From: Hyphomicrobiales bacterium
GTDB taxonomy: Bacteria > Pseudomonadota > Alphaproteobacteria > Rhizobiales > Rhizobiaceae
Direction of reading: 5' to 3'
Assembly (NCBI GenBank): GCA_900466875.1
Contig: UBNQ01000011.1
Span: forward strand, 21,399-85,398
Length of the DNA stretch: 64,000 nt
In this document: positions 34,300 to 43,331 of the stretch, piece after piece
Numbering within the stretch: the first letter of the stretch is position 1
Layout: each line of letters starts with the position of its first letter
Program-made: the position numbers and the translations under genes
Notes under the pieces: generated by a model
The model's database searches: none
Told to the model about the DNA's origin: nothing
The model's input: only the letters and a program-made list of their open reading frames with translations

Positions 34300-34347
34300 A
34301 CGCAATTCAGGACGCAAAACCGGTTCCCGCTTTTGCTGGAATTGCTG
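34300..34347. repeat. Rhizobial palindromic intergenic element
   Basis: Between the convergent dat and lysR genes, GCAATTC (34302-34308) faces GAATTGC (34339-34345) and GCAAAA (34314-34319) faces TTTTGC (34331-34336). This imperfect palindrome resembles the short element dispersed between genes in Rhizobiaceae genomes. It may act as a bidirectional terminator. Confidence 0.65.
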
Positions 34348-34354
34348 ACAACAC

Positions 34355-35239
34355 TTAGCCGGCGGCCAATGTGTCCCAGATACGTTTGACGATGGGCCGC
34401 CGGTTTTCCTTCGAGCGATAGAGCCGAATCTCGACTTCGATATCCCAATCGCTCTCGGCCGCGCGAAGCAGCCGGCCGTCGGCCAGTTCGGCGGCGACCA
34501 GACTTTCAGGGATCCAGGCGAGGCCCCAGCCGGCCATCACCATCGCTTTCAGGCCGACCGAATGGCTGCCGACGTGGACGCGATTATCGGTCGGCAGGCG
34601 AGTGGCGAAAGCACCGGCCATCAACTGGCCGAAGAAGGACGTCTTCTGATAGCTGACATGGGCGAAGCCCGGCTCGACGCGGTGTAGCGGTGCGCCTTGC
34701 TTATCCGGCGCGCTGACGGGAATGATCGTCTCCGCCCCCAGTCTGTGGTGTTCGAATTGAGGGTCGAGCAGCATCGGCACATGCAGGTTCTGGTAGGTCA
34801 GCAGGAAATCGGAATCGCCGTCGATCAGCGAGTTGAGGTTTTCTTCCATGCTGCCGGAATCAGGCCGCATATGGGAAACGATTGGCCCCAGCTCAGCACC
34901 CAGATTTGTCAACCAGTCTGGAAAGAAGGTGAAGGACAGCGTGTGCAGGGCGGTCAGCGTTACTGTGCGGGCATCGTTGCCTTCCTCATGCTGCAGGTTG
35001 CGACGGGCCTGATAGAGGTTTTGCAGCGTCAGCTCGGCAATGGGCACGAAACGCTGGCCGGCTTCGGTGAGGCGGGATGGATAGGTGGCGCGGTCGATCA
35101 GGCTTGTTCCGACCCATGCTTCCAGCTGTCTTATACGGCGGCTGAAGGCGGATTGGGTGACATTGCGCTCGTCGGCTGCCTTGGAAAAGTTCAGCGTCTG
35201 CGCGAGCGCCAGAAAATCTTCAAGCCATTTGACTTCCAC
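34355..35239 (-). CDS. LysR-family transcriptional regulator
   Basis: The 294 residues start with the LysR winged helix-turn-helix (MEVKWLEDFLALAQTLNFSKAADERNVTQSAFSRRIRQLEAWVGTSLIDR) and continue with the effector-binding domain. It follows the D-aminopeptidase-like gene on the same strand by about 110 bp and converges on dat. It probably regulates the peptide and D-amino-acid genes around it, with an unknown inducer. Confidence 0.9.
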   Translation of the reverse strand: MEVKWLEDFLALAQTLNFSKAADERNVTQSAFSRRIRQLEAWVGTSLIDRATYPSRLTEAGQRFVPIAELTLQNLYQARRNLQHEEGNDARTVTLTALHTLSFTFFPDWLTNLGAELGPIVSHMRPDSGSMEENLNSLIDGDSDFLLTYQNLHVPMLLDPQFEHHRLGAETIIPVSAPDKQGAPLHRVEPGFAHVSYQKTSFFGQLMAGAFATRLPTDNRVHVGSHSVGLKAMVMAGWGLAWIPESLVAAELADGRLLRAAESDWDIEVEIRLYRSKENRRPIVKRIWDTLAAG

Positions 35240-35253
35240 GACGAACTCCCATG

Positions 35254-35273
35254 CAAAACCGGCTGCGGTTTTC
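35254..35273 (-). promoter_or_regulatory. Inverted repeat directly upstream of lysR
   Basis: AAAACCG (35255-35261) and CGGTTTT (35266-35272) face each other around GCTG, starting 16 bases before the lysR ATG. It could be an autoregulatory site or a leader hairpin covering the ribosome binding site. Confidence 0.35.
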
Positions 35274-35348
35274 CATTGGTCCCATCGGGAAGAAAATGCA
35301 ATCAGCAGATCGTGCTTTTGGAATGCGGCAGGATACGGGGTGAGGGTA

Positions 35349-36854
35349 TCATCCGCGGCTGTATTCGATCATTCGTGCGCGGGACAGAACCAGTTCGAGG
35401 CGGTTTTCGGACAGGAGATGTAGGCAGACGCGCTTCGTCCACGGACCATCCTTCAGGGTGAAGAGAAAGCGGCCGCTGCCGAGTGCCTTGAGCGGCATGC
35501 GATGGCGCACCGGGCCAACGCCCATGACAAGATTGTCTCCGTCGATCTCGAACGTGGCGCCTTCGTCAGAGGACCAACGGCCGGAGAGTGAGGCCGGTAC
35601 GCCGGTATCGACTGCCGGCAGAAAACGGCGGGCGGGGTAGCCAATCTGGCCGACAATCGCCGTGCCATCCATCTTCAGGCGCATGGGAGAGGTCGCGGAG
35701 AAAGAGGAGACATGGTCATCCTTGTCCTCATAAACGGCGGTATCGGCGTCGAGCCAGTTGACGCTGGAGCTCTTGACCTCAATCCAGAAGGGACCGGTTT
35801 CGGTGACGTAAAGACCATCCTGCAAGGCAGAGGAGGGGACGGGCAGGGCGAGACCGAACAGGGTCGCCATGGCTTCCTGTGCGATCTTGCTGCCATTGGT
35901 GTCCTCGCGATTGGAGACGATGACAAAACCGATCTGGCTTTCCTGATCGAGAAGGAAATAGGTCTTGTAACCGGGATGCGAACCGCCATGGCCGGTGAAG
36001 TCGCGGCCGCCCAGTGTCGTGCGGCAGATGCCGAGGCCGTAACCGCTTTCACGGCCATCGGATAGCGCGCGCGGGGCGGCGAGGCGATCGAGCGTGCCCG
36101 TGAAAGGCGCCTTGTCGGACAGCAGAAGGCGCAGCCAGTTGGCAAGGCTCATGGCGCTGCCGGTCATGCTGCCGGAGGCGGAGATATGCAGGCCGGCGGC
36201 GGAGAGCTGCCACTTTTCGCCGTCGTGCCAATAACCGGGAACGAGGCCGGCGACGGCATCGTTCCAGACGTCAGGGGCATCGAGCGTGGCTCCGGCCTTT
36301 GCGCCCGCATCACGGATGAAATCGCGGAAGAACAGGCCCTTGCGCTCAAGTGCCGTCTCAACGAAGCGATAGCCGGTGTTGGAATAGGAAACTTCGGTGC
36401 CGACTTCGTAGTTCAGGCGCGTCTGGCGGGCGAGGAATTCCATCAGCGGGCCGGCCTTGGTTTCGGTGTAGACCGAGAGGCCGAGGAGGGAGAGGCATTC
36501 GCGGGTGTCCGGCAGGCCGCCGCTCATGTCCAGCGCACGGCCGACGGTGACGCTTGCCATGGGCTCCTGCAATTCGGGCAGATGCTGGCCGAGCGTGTCG
36601 TCAAGCGAGATCGCTTCAGGGTGTGAAAGCACCATGGCGCAGAAGGCGTGTTTGGTGACGGAGGCGTAACGCACGACCGTCTCGGCGGAGAAGGGCGCCA
36701 TGGTCGATAAGCTCTCGACGCCGCCGGTTTCGGCAAAGCGGATGCCGTTGGCGTCGAAGCCGATCACCGCACCACCGGGCTGGTCAGCACCCCATCCGCC
36801 AGTGAATTTCCTGACGGCTTGTTGCGCTGCTTCCCAATTGGTCGTGATCGACAT
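35349..36854 (-). CDS. Serine hydrolase, D-aminopeptidase (DAP) type
   Basis: The 501-residue protein has a penicillin-binding / class C beta-lactamase fold at about 1-330 and two extra beta-barrel domains behind it, the layout of D-aminopeptidase DAP from Ochrobactrum, which removes N-terminal D-amino acids. The nucleophile motif is ASVTK (SxxK), the second motif YSN in VSYSNTGYRF, and the third-motif region is DFTGHGGSHPGYKTYF. It lacks a signal peptide, so it is probably cytoplasmic. I start at ATG 36854, with CTGGAGAAG upstream; the frame extends to 36944. It lies downstream of the peptide importer on the same strand. Confidence 0.85.
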   Translation of the reverse strand: MSITTNWEAAQQAVRKFTGGWGADQPGGAVIGFDANGIRFAETGGVESLSTMAPFSAETVVRYASVTKHAFCAMVLSHPEAISLDDTLGQHLPELQEPMASVTVGRALDMSGGLPDTRECLSLLGLSVYTETKAGPLMEFLARQTRLNYEVGTEVSYSNTGYRFVETALERKGLFFRDFIRDAGAKAGATLDAPDVWNDAVAGLVPGYWHDGEKWQLSAAGLHISASGSMTGSAMSLANWLRLLLSDKAPFTGTLDRLAAPRALSDGRESGYGLGICRTTLGGRDFTGHGGSHPGYKTYFLLDQESQIGFVIVSNREDTNGSKIAQEAMATLFGLALPVPSSALQDGLYVTETGPFWIEVKSSSVNWLDADTAVYEDKDDHVSSFSATSPMRLKMDGTAIVGQIGYPARRFLPAVDTGVPASLSGRWSSDEGATFEIDGDNLVMGVGPVRHRMPLKALGSGRFLFTLKDGPWTKRVCLHLLSENRLELVLSRARMIEYSRG

Positions 36855-36913
36855 TTCGCTTCTCCAGATAATTCTCGAAGACCGGGCCTGGGTCCGCCAA
36901 CCATGAAAGAAAT

Positions 36914-36942
36914 GACCCGAAACCGGTCTCGGTTTTCGGGTC
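36914..36942 (-). terminator. Terminator/attenuator between the peptide importer and the D-aminopeptidase gene
   Basis: GACCCGAAACCG (36914-36925) pairs with CGGTTTTCGGGTC (36930-36942) with one bulge. On the minus strand the hairpin is followed by ATTTCTTTC, so it should at least reduce read-through from the importer genes. Confidence 0.65.
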
Positions 36943-36952
36943 AAATTCCAGG

Positions 36953-37705
36953 TCAGGCCGGTTCTTCGAGCTCCACGCTCAGGCTGCGCAATTCGCGGGT
37001 GTGAGCGTGATTGACATTGCCGAGCCTCAGATCTTCGGCTGTAACCTGTTCAACCATGTGGCCATCGATCATCACGCCGACTTCGGTGCACAGATGCGCG
37101 ATGACGCTGAGATTGTGGCTGACCATCACGTAGGTGAGGTTCCGCTCGACGCGCAGGTCGGCCAGAAGGTTGAGGATTTCCGCCTGAACCGAGACGTCGA
37201 GTGCCGAGGTCGGCTCGTCGAGCAGCAGCACTTCCGGCTCTGCGATCAGGGCGCGGGCGATTGCGACGCGCTGGCGCTGGCCGCCGGAAAGCTGGTGCGG
37301 ATAGCGGAAGCGCGTGGTCTGCGGCAAGGCAACGGCGGAGAGCACCTTGGCGATACGATCGTCGATATTGTCCATGCCGTGCACGAGCGGCAGTTCCGAC
37401 AGGATGCGGTCGATCGTCTGGCGCGGGTGCAGCGAACCGTAGGGGTCCTGGAATACCATCTGTACCTTGCGGAAGAAGGCCGGCGGGCGATAGAGCGGTG
37501 CATTTTCGCCGGAAAAGGCGATACGGCCGGACCAGTCGTTGTTGAGGCCGGCCATGGCGCGCAGGACGGTGGATTTTCCCGAGCCGCTTTCACCGACGAT
37601 GCCGAAGCTTTCGCCCTTTGCGACGTTGAAGGACACGCCCTTTACGACTTCGCGGTCACCGAAGCTGATATGCAGATTGTCGATCTCGATCGTCATTTCA
37701 GCCAC
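36953..37705 (-). CDS. Peptide ABC importer ATP-binding subunit (DppF/OppF type)
   Basis: This 250-residue ATPase has Walker [10 protein letters not shown], signature [15 protein letters not shown] and Walker [17 protein letters not shown], the typical OppF/DppF sequence. It is shorter than classical DppF (about 330) because the C-terminal extension is reduced. Its start overlaps the end of the DppD-type gene by 13 bases. It is the last importer gene, and a terminator-like hairpin follows. Confidence 0.92.
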   Translation of the reverse strand: MAEMTIEIDNLHISFGDREVVKGVSFNVAKGESFGIVGESGSGKSTVLRAMAGLNNDWSGRIAFSGENAPLYRPPAFFRKVQMVFQDPYGSLHPRQTIDRILSELPLVHGMDNIDDRIAKVLSAVALPQTTRFRYPHQLSGGQRQRVAIARALIAEPEVLLLDEPTSALDVSVQAEILNLLADLRVERNLTYVMVSHNLSVIAHLCTEVGVMIDGHMVEQVTAEDLRLGNVNHAHTRELRSLSVELEEPA

Positions 37706-38520
37706 TCCGGATCACGGGTCAAGACGGGCAGGCGCTTCTTCGGGTGCATCAGCGAGGGCATGCAGTTCAGCAGGCCGCGCGTATAGGGATGCTGTGCGGA
37801 CAGGAGTTCGGAGGCCTTGATCTCTTCCACCACATGGCCGGCATACATGACGGCGACACGATCGCAGAAATGCGAGACCAGCGGCAGGTCGTGGCTGATG
37901 AGCAAAAGGCCCATGCCGCGTTCCGAAACCAGTTCCTCGATGAGGCGCAGGATTTCGGCCTGCACGGTGGCATCAAGGGCCGAAGTCGGTTCGTCGGCGA
38001 TCAGCAGTTCCGGATCGGGTGCCAGCATCATGGCAATCATGACGCGCTGGCCCATGCCGCCCGAAACTTCGTGTGGATAGGAGCTTGCTACCTTTTTCGG
38101 ATCGCGGATTTTCACCATTTCCAGAAGGTTGATTGCGGCTTCCAGCGCCGCACGCTTGCTGCCGCCCTTGTGGGCGCGCCACGCTTCTGCGACCTGGCTG
38201 CCGACGGTCTTTACCGGGTTCAGCGAATATTTCGGGTCCTGCAGAATGAAGCCGGCCCGCTTGCCGCGGATCGTGCGCATCTGCTTTTCCGACGCCGACA
38301 GGATGTCGATGCCGTCGAATTCGAGCTTGTCTGCCTCGATGCGTGCCTGGCTGGGCAAAAGCTTCATCAGTGCGCGGGCGGTCAGGCTCTTGCCCGATCC
38401 GCTTTCGCCGACGATGCCGAGCTTTTCGGTGCCGAGCTTCATCGACACGCCCTTGACGGCGGGCGCAAAACCGGTGCGGCTTTCAAAGCCGATGTGGAGA
38501 TTGTTGATTTCGAACAGCAT
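37693..38520 (-). CDS. Peptide ABC importer ATP-binding subunit (DppD/OppD type)
   Basis: The 275-residue ATPase carries Walker [10 protein letters not shown], signature [15 protein letters not shown] and Walker [17 protein letters not shown]. The C-terminus retains the [20 protein letters not shown] segment of the oligopeptide ATPase family. It starts three bases after the DppC-type permease stop. It pairs with the DppF-type ATPase to drive the importer. Confidence 0.92.
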   Translation of the reverse strand: MLFEINNLHIGFESRTGFAPAVKGVSMKLGTEKLGIVGESGSGKSLTARALMKLLPSQARIEADKLEFDGIDILSASEKQMRTIRGKRAGFILQDPKYSLNPVKTVGSQVAEAWRAHKGGSKRAALEAAINLLEMVKIRDPKKVASSYPHEVSGGMGQRVMIAMMLAPDPELLIADEPTSALDATVQAEILRLIEELVSERGMGLLLISHDLPLVSHFCDRVAVMYAGHVVEEIKASELLSAQHPYTRGLLNCMPSLMHPKKRLPVLTRDPEWLK

Positions 38521-38523
38521 CCG

Positions 38524-39423
38524 TCAGTTCCCTTTCGGATCCAGCACATCGCGTAGCGCATCGCCCAAAAAGTTGAAGGCGAGCGAGACGAAGAAGATGG
38601 CGATGCCGGGAATGGCGGCAACCCACCATTGTTCGAAGATGAAGCGCTTGGCAGTCGCGATCATCGCACCCCATTCCGGCGACGGCGGCTGTGCGCCCAT
38701 GCCGAGAAAGCCGAGCGAAGCGGCGGTGATGATGATCGACGACATGTCGAGCGTGACGCGCACGATCAGCGTCGGCACGCAGAGCGGCATGATGTGACGG
38801 AAGATGATGCGCCATGAGGAGCCACCGGTCAGACGGTAGGCGGCGATGAAGTCGCTGCCGCGAACCGTCAGCGTTTCGGCGCGGGCCATACGGGCATAAG
38901 GCGGCCAAGCGGTCAGCGCGATGGCGAGCACGGCGCTTTCGACGCCCGGCTGCAGGGCTGCGACGAAGGCGAGAGCCAGAACGAGGCGTGGGAAGGCCAG
39001 AAAGATGTCGGTGATGCGCATCAGGATCGTGTCGACGATGCCGCCGAAATATCCGGCGATGCAGCCGATGGCGAGACCGACCGGGGCGACGAGCACGACC
39101 ACGGCGATGACCATGCCGAGCGTGACGCGACCGCCATAGAGAAGGCGCGAGTAGATGTCGCGGCCGAGTTCATCGGTACCGAACCAGTGCAGGGCAGTGG
39201 GGGCGGCGAGGCGGTTGGCAAGATCCTGCGATGCTGGGTTATGGGTGGCCAGCAGCGGTGCGAAGATCGCGATGCCGATGAAGATGGCGATGATGGTCAG
39301 GCCGATCATGCCGAGCGGATTGCCGCGCAGGTTCAGCCAGATGCGGTACCAGTTGCCCCAGGCGGCCTGGCGGCGCGAGGACGGATTTTCGTCCAAGGCC
39401 CAGTTTCGGAAGGTGGCGATCAT
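38524..39423 (-). CDS. Peptide ABC importer permease (DppC type)
   Basis: The 299-residue permease has the DppC N-terminus (RIWLNLRGNPLGMIGLTIIAIFIGIAIFAPLLA), the segment GTDELGRDIYSRLLYGGRVTLG characteristic of the family, and an EAA-type loop around DFIAAYRLTGGSSWRIIFRHIMP. I chose ATG 39423, which shares a base with the stop of the DppB-type gene (TAATG), rather than the frame extension to 39576. Confidence 0.92.
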   Translation of the reverse strand: MIATFRNWALDENPSSRRQAAWGNWYRIWLNLRGNPLGMIGLTIIAIFIGIAIFAPLLATHNPASQDLANRLAAPTALHWFGTDELGRDIYSRLLYGGRVTLGMVIAVVVLVAPVGLAIGCIAGYFGGIVDTILMRITDIFLAFPRLVLALAFVAALQPGVESAVLAIALTAWPPYARMARAETLTVRGSDFIAAYRLTGGSSWRIIFRHIMPLCVPTLIVRVTLDMSSIIITAASLGFLGMGAQPPSPEWGAMIATAKRFIFEQWWVAAIPGIAIFFVSLAFNFLGDALRDVLDPKGN

Positions 39424-40436
39424 TATTGTACCCGTGGATCGAGGACGCGGTAGAGAATGTCCGCAATCAGGTTGAGGCCGACATAGATGATGCCGATCAG
39501 GAGCGTGGTGCCGACGACCGGGTTCATGTCCGCGTTCATCAGCGATACGGTCAGATACTGGCCGATGCCCGGCCACGAGAACACGGTCTCGGTGACGACC
39601 GCGCCTTCCAAGAGGCCGGCATAGGTCAGCGCCATGACCGTGACGAGCTGGACTGCAACCGTCGGAAAGGCGTGGCCCCAGATGACTGTCGTCAGCGACA
39701 GGCCCTTGGCGCGGGCGGTGATGACATATTCGCCTTTCAGCGCATCGATCATGAAGGCGCGCGTCATGCGGGCGATGTAGGCCATCGAGAAATAGGCAAG
39801 GATGATGACCGGCTGCGCCATATGCGCCAACGCATCCCAGAAGGCATCGAAATCGCCGGCGATCAGGGTGTCGATCGTCAGGATGCCGGTGACCGTATCG
39901 ATCATGCCGTCATAGATGATGTCCTGCCGGCCGGGGCCGGGCGCGATGTCGAGCCACGAATAGAAAATCAGCAGCGAGATCAGCGACAGCATGAAGACCG
40001 GCACGGAATGGCCGGCGAGGCAAACGACGCGGATCGCCTGGTCGGTAAACGTGCCCTGGCGCACAGCTGCCCATACGCCGAGCGGGATGCCGATAAGCGC
40101 TGCGAGAATGAGGGCCGCGGTGGCAAGCTCGAAGGTGGCCGGGAAAAAGCGGACGATATCGGTCGCGACCGGGTTCTTGGTCAGAACCGACATGCCGAAA
40201 TCGCCATGGATGAGCTGGTTCAGATAATGCAGGAACTGCACCGGAATGGGCTGATCAAGGCCCATTTCTGCGCGGACGCGAAGGATGACATCCTCAGGGG
40301 CATTGTCGCCAACGGCGGCAATGACCGGATCGACCGGCATGACCCGGCCGATGAGGAATGTCAGGACAGTCAAACCGAACAGCGTCAGGAGGACGCTGCT
40401 CAGTGTTGCTGCAAGGCTTTTGAAACGTCTGTTCAC
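39423..40436 (-). CDS. Peptide ABC importer permease (DppB type)
   Basis: The 337-residue permease has six membrane segments and family marks LTFLIGRVMPVDPV, AEMGLDQPIPVQFLHYLNQLIHGDFGMS, and GEYVITARAKGLSLTTVIWGHAFPTV (the EAA-type loop). The start is GTG 40436, overlapping the binding-protein stop by three bases (GTGA), so translation is coupled. Confidence 0.92.
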   Translation of the reverse strand: MNRRFKSLAATLSSVLLTLFGLTVLTFLIGRVMPVDPVIAAVGDNAPEDVILRVRAEMGLDQPIPVQFLHYLNQLIHGDFGMSVLTKNPVATDIVRFFPATFELATAALILAALIGIPLGVWAAVRQGTFTDQAIRVVCLAGHSVPVFMLSLISLLIFYSWLDIAPGPGRQDIIYDGMIDTVTGILTIDTLIAGDFDAFWDALAHMAQPVIILAYFSMAYIARMTRAFMIDALKGEYVITARAKGLSLTTVIWGHAFPTVAVQLVTVMALTYAGLLEGAVVTETVFSWPGIGQYLTVSLMNADMNPVVGTTLLIGIIYVGLNLIADILYRVLDPRVQ

Positions 40437-42031
40437 GCCTTGGAAGTCCCGAGATAGGAGTTGCCTTCAGACAGAACGCCGAGCTGGAAACCGTCTACAC
40501 CCTTGCGGCATGCCGCCGTCTTGGTGTTCTGGAACATCACGGCAAACGGGCTGTTGTGCATGAATTCACGCTGCAGCGCTTCGTACAGTTCCAGACGCTT
40601 TGCCGGATCCTTCTCGTCACGAGCGGCTTCCGCCTTGGCGGTAAGTTCGTCGTTCTTGAAGCTGGAGCGCCATGCGAAAGGCTTCTTCTTGGCGTCGTCC
40701 GAATTGTCCTTGTTGATGCAGAACACTTCAGCGTTGGAGTTCGGATCGAAATAGTCCGTGCCCCATGCGGACAGCGCCATCTCGTGCTGGCGGGCGCGCA
40801 TCTTGGTGAGAACCTGACGGTTTTCAGCCGACTGCAGTTTTACGCGGATACCGATTTCGCCGAGGTTTGCCTGGATTGCCTGGGCGATATCCGGAGCCGG
40901 CTGTGCGGAATAGTGATCCATGGTGATGTCGAAGCCATCGGCAAGGCCGGCTTCCGCCATCAGCGCCTTTGCCTTGGCGACATCCTTCTGGAACGGCGTG
41001 TCCATAACCGTGCCGGGGAAGCCGGCCGGTTCCATGCTCTGGTGGACGGCGTGCGTCAGCGGGATGATGTTCTTCTGGATGCCGTCGTAATCGAGCGCCC
41101 ACTTGACTGCTTCCCAGACCTGCGGCTTGGCAAGGTTCGGGTTCGACTGGTTCATCGAGATCAGCATCAGGGAGGCGATCTGCTTGCGGACCAGAACGAC
41201 GTTTTCGTCGGACTGCAGGACCTTCAGCTGTTCGGAGGTGAGGTCGCGGGCGATATCGACGTCACCCTTTTGCAGCATCAGCATCTGCGACGACGGATCT
41301 ACGACGTGGCGGATGATGACGCGCTTCAGGTTGCCCTTGTAGGGACCGTGCTCGTTGAGCGTCATTGCGATGCTTTCGGAAGCCTTCCAGGCCTGAAGCT
41401 TGAACGAACCGGAGCCGGCGCTGTTCTTCTGCAGCCAGGCATTGCCGAGGTCGCCGTTCACTTCGTTTTCGAGGACGGTCTTCTTTTCGACGATGGCGCC
41501 GATGTTTGCCGACAGGCAGAACAGCAGGAAGGAGATTGCCGTCGGCTTTTCGGTGGTGATCGTGACGGTCTTCTCATCCTTGGCGACGATGAGCGTTTCG
41601 ACGTTTTCAGCGGTGAAGCCGAACTGGTTGATGATGAAGGCCGGGCTCTTGTTCATCTTGATGGCGCGCTGCAGCGAGAACGCGACGTCCTCAGCGGTGA
41701 CGGCGGCGCCGGAGGCGAACTTGGAATTGCCGAGCTTGAAGGTGAAGACCTTGCTGTCGGCATCTGCTTCCCAGGACGCGGCGATGACCGGGGTCACTTC
41801 GTTCGGGTTGTCGCTGTTGGCGCGAACCAGCTTTTCGTACATGTTGCTGATCATTTCGCCGCCGACGGCCTCAAAACCTTCATGCGGATCAAGGCTGGTC
41901 ATGTTGTCGAGCTGCTGTGCGACGACCAGGATATCCTTCGGCGTGGCTGCAAATACAGTGTCTGCCAGATTGATGTAGGACAGGAAGGGCAGGGCTGCGC
42001 CGCCGATTAGAAAATTACGTCTGGATACCAT
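40433..42031 (-). CDS. Peptide ABC importer substrate-binding protein (family 5, Tat-type signal)
   Basis: This 532-residue family-5 solute-binding protein is of the DppA/OppA class. It begins MVSRRNFLIGGAALPFLSYINLADTVFA, a twin-arginine-type signal, and has SLDPHEGFEAVGGEMISNMYEKLVR near the start of the mature protein. AAGGGAA precedes the ATG at 42031. As first gene of the operon it defines the substrate; neighbours suggest peptides with D-residues or dipeptides. The M19 dipeptidase gene is divergent. Confidence 0.9.
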   Translation of the reverse strand: MVSRRNFLIGGAALPFLSYINLADTVFAATPKDILVVAQQLDNMTSLDPHEGFEAVGGEMISNMYEKLVRANSDNPNEVTPVIAASWEADADSKVFTFKLGNSKFASGAAVTAEDVAFSLQRAIKMNKSPAFIINQFGFTAENVETLIVAKDEKTVTITTEKPTAISFLLFCLSANIGAIVEKKTVLENEVNGDLGNAWLQKNSAGSGSFKLQAWKASESIAMTLNEHGPYKGNLKRVIIRHVVDPSSQMLMLQKGDVDIARDLTSEQLKVLQSDENVVLVRKQIASLMLISMNQSNPNLAKPQVWEAVKWALDYDGIQKNIIPLTHAVHQSMEPAGFPGTVMDTPFQKDVAKAKALMAEAGLADGFDITMDHYSAQPAPDIAQAIQANLGEIGIRVKLQSAENRQVLTKMRARQHEMALSAWGTDYFDPNSNAEVFCINKDNSDDAKKKPFAWRSSFKNDELTAKAEAARDEKDPAKRLELYEALQREFMHNSPFAVMFQNTKTAACRKGVDGFQLGVLSEGNSYLGTSKA

Positions 42032-42238
42032 TGCTATATTCCCTTGAACGGCCGAGCCTGCGGCACGCCGCAGTCCGGCAAGATTTTGCCGCAATTCGTC
42101 GCGCGTCTTAACAGTGCGTTTAAAGGCGGACCAATTCCATTTTTCGAATAGGTTATGCGCGGTTTGCATTTGCGGCCGCGGCGCCACCTACTTACGGATA
42201 GCCAAAACCCTCAGTGTTCCGGCAGGACAAATTTGAAA

Positions 42239-43276
42239 ATGTTGAACAATCCTCTCCCGATTTTCGATGGTCATAACGATGTGCTGTTGCGCCTGCGGCG
42301 TGGTGGCGGCAACGATCCGGTAAAGCGTTTTCTCGAAGGTGAGGATACGGGACATATTGACCTGCCCCGCGCCAAAGCTGGCGGCCTGGCGGGTGGCCTA
42401 TGCGCCATTTACGTGCCCTCGCCAAGCATGACGAAGGATGCGAACGGGGATTACCCGACACCTGCACAGCCCGACGCACTCAACGAAACACTGGCGATGG
42501 CGCGGCTTCTGTTCGACATCGAGGCGCGTTCCGATGGCGCCGTGACCGTATGCCGCACGGCGGACGACATCCGCCGATCGATCGATACGGGCAGCTTTGC
42601 CGCGGTCTTCCATATCGAAGGCGCCGAGGCTGTCGCCGCCGATCTCGACGCGCTCCACGTGCTGCATCAGGCAGGCCTGCGGACGCTCGGCCCGGTCTGG
42701 AGCCGGCCGAACATTTTTGCCTATGGCGTGCCCTTCCGTTACCCGTCGTCGCCGGATATCGGCCCGGGCCTGACGGATGCCGGCCGCGACCTGATCCGTG
42801 CCTGCAACGAGCTGAAGATCATGGTCGACCTGTCGCACATGAACGAGGCGGGTTTCTGGGAGATCGCCAAGCTTTCGAAGGCACCGCTGGTGGCTTCGCA
42901 TTCCAACGTACACGCGCTGTGCAACCACAGCCGCAACCTCACCGACCGCCAGCTCGACGCGATCCGCGATACGGGCGGTCTTGCCGGCATCAATTTCGGC
43001 GTGCTGTTCCTGCGTGACGATGGTGTGAAAGATCCGAATACAAGCCTCGATCTGCTTGTGCGCCATGTCGCCTATATCGCGGAGCGGATCGGCATCGAAC
43101 ATGTCGCGCTCGGCTCGGATTTCGACGGCACGACCATTCCGGCGGAAATGAAGGATGCGGCCGGTCTTCCCTTGTTGGTCGAGGCGCTGCGCAAGCATGG
43201 CTTCAACGATGCCGACCTGAAGAAGATCGGTCACGAGAACTGGATTTCCGTCCTCGAGCGCAGCTGGGCCGCTTGA
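42239..43276 (+). CDS. Membrane-dipeptidase family (M19) peptidase
   Basis: The 345-residue zinc dipeptidase shows the first metal motif FDGHNDVLL at the N-terminus, then AVFHIEGAEAVAADLDALHVLHQAGLRTLGPVWSR, MVDLSHMNEAGFWEI, PLVASHSNVHALCNHSRNLTDRQL and HVALGSDFDGTTIP. These supply the expected His, Glu and Asp ligands. Members split dipeptides and, unlike most peptidases, accept a D-residue at the C-terminal position. There is no signal peptide, so it acts on imported dipeptides. The start is ATG 42239 with AGGA about 12 bases upstream. Confidence 0.92.
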   Translation: MLNNPLPIFDGHNDVLLRLRRGGGNDPVKRFLEGEDTGHIDLPRAKAGGLAGGLCAIYVPSPSMTKDANGDYPTPAQPDALNETLAMARLLFDIEARSDGAVTVCRTADDIRRSIDTGSFAAVFHIEGAEAVAADLDALHVLHQAGLRTLGPVWSRPNIFAYGVPFRYPSSPDIGPGLTDAGRDLIRACNELKIMVDLSHMNEAGFWEIAKLSKAPLVASHSNVHALCNHSRNLTDRQLDAIRDTGGLAGINFGVLFLRDDGVKDPNTSLDLLVRHVAYIAERIGIEHVALGSDFDGTTIPAEMKDAAGLPLLVEALRKHGFNDADLKKIGHENWISVLERSWAA

Positions 43277-43283
43277 GGCGTCA

Positions 43284-43315
43284 GGTTTTGGCGGCACTCC
43301 AGCGCCGCCAAAACT
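43284..43315. terminator. Bidirectional terminator between convergent genes
   Basis: GTTTTGGCGGC (43285-43295) pairs exactly with GCCGCCAAAAC (43304-43314). The A/T-rich stem base gives a T run in both directions, serving the dipeptidase gene and the convergent GH105 gene. Confidence 0.82.
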
Positions 43316-43331
43316 GCTTTGAAAATGCCGA

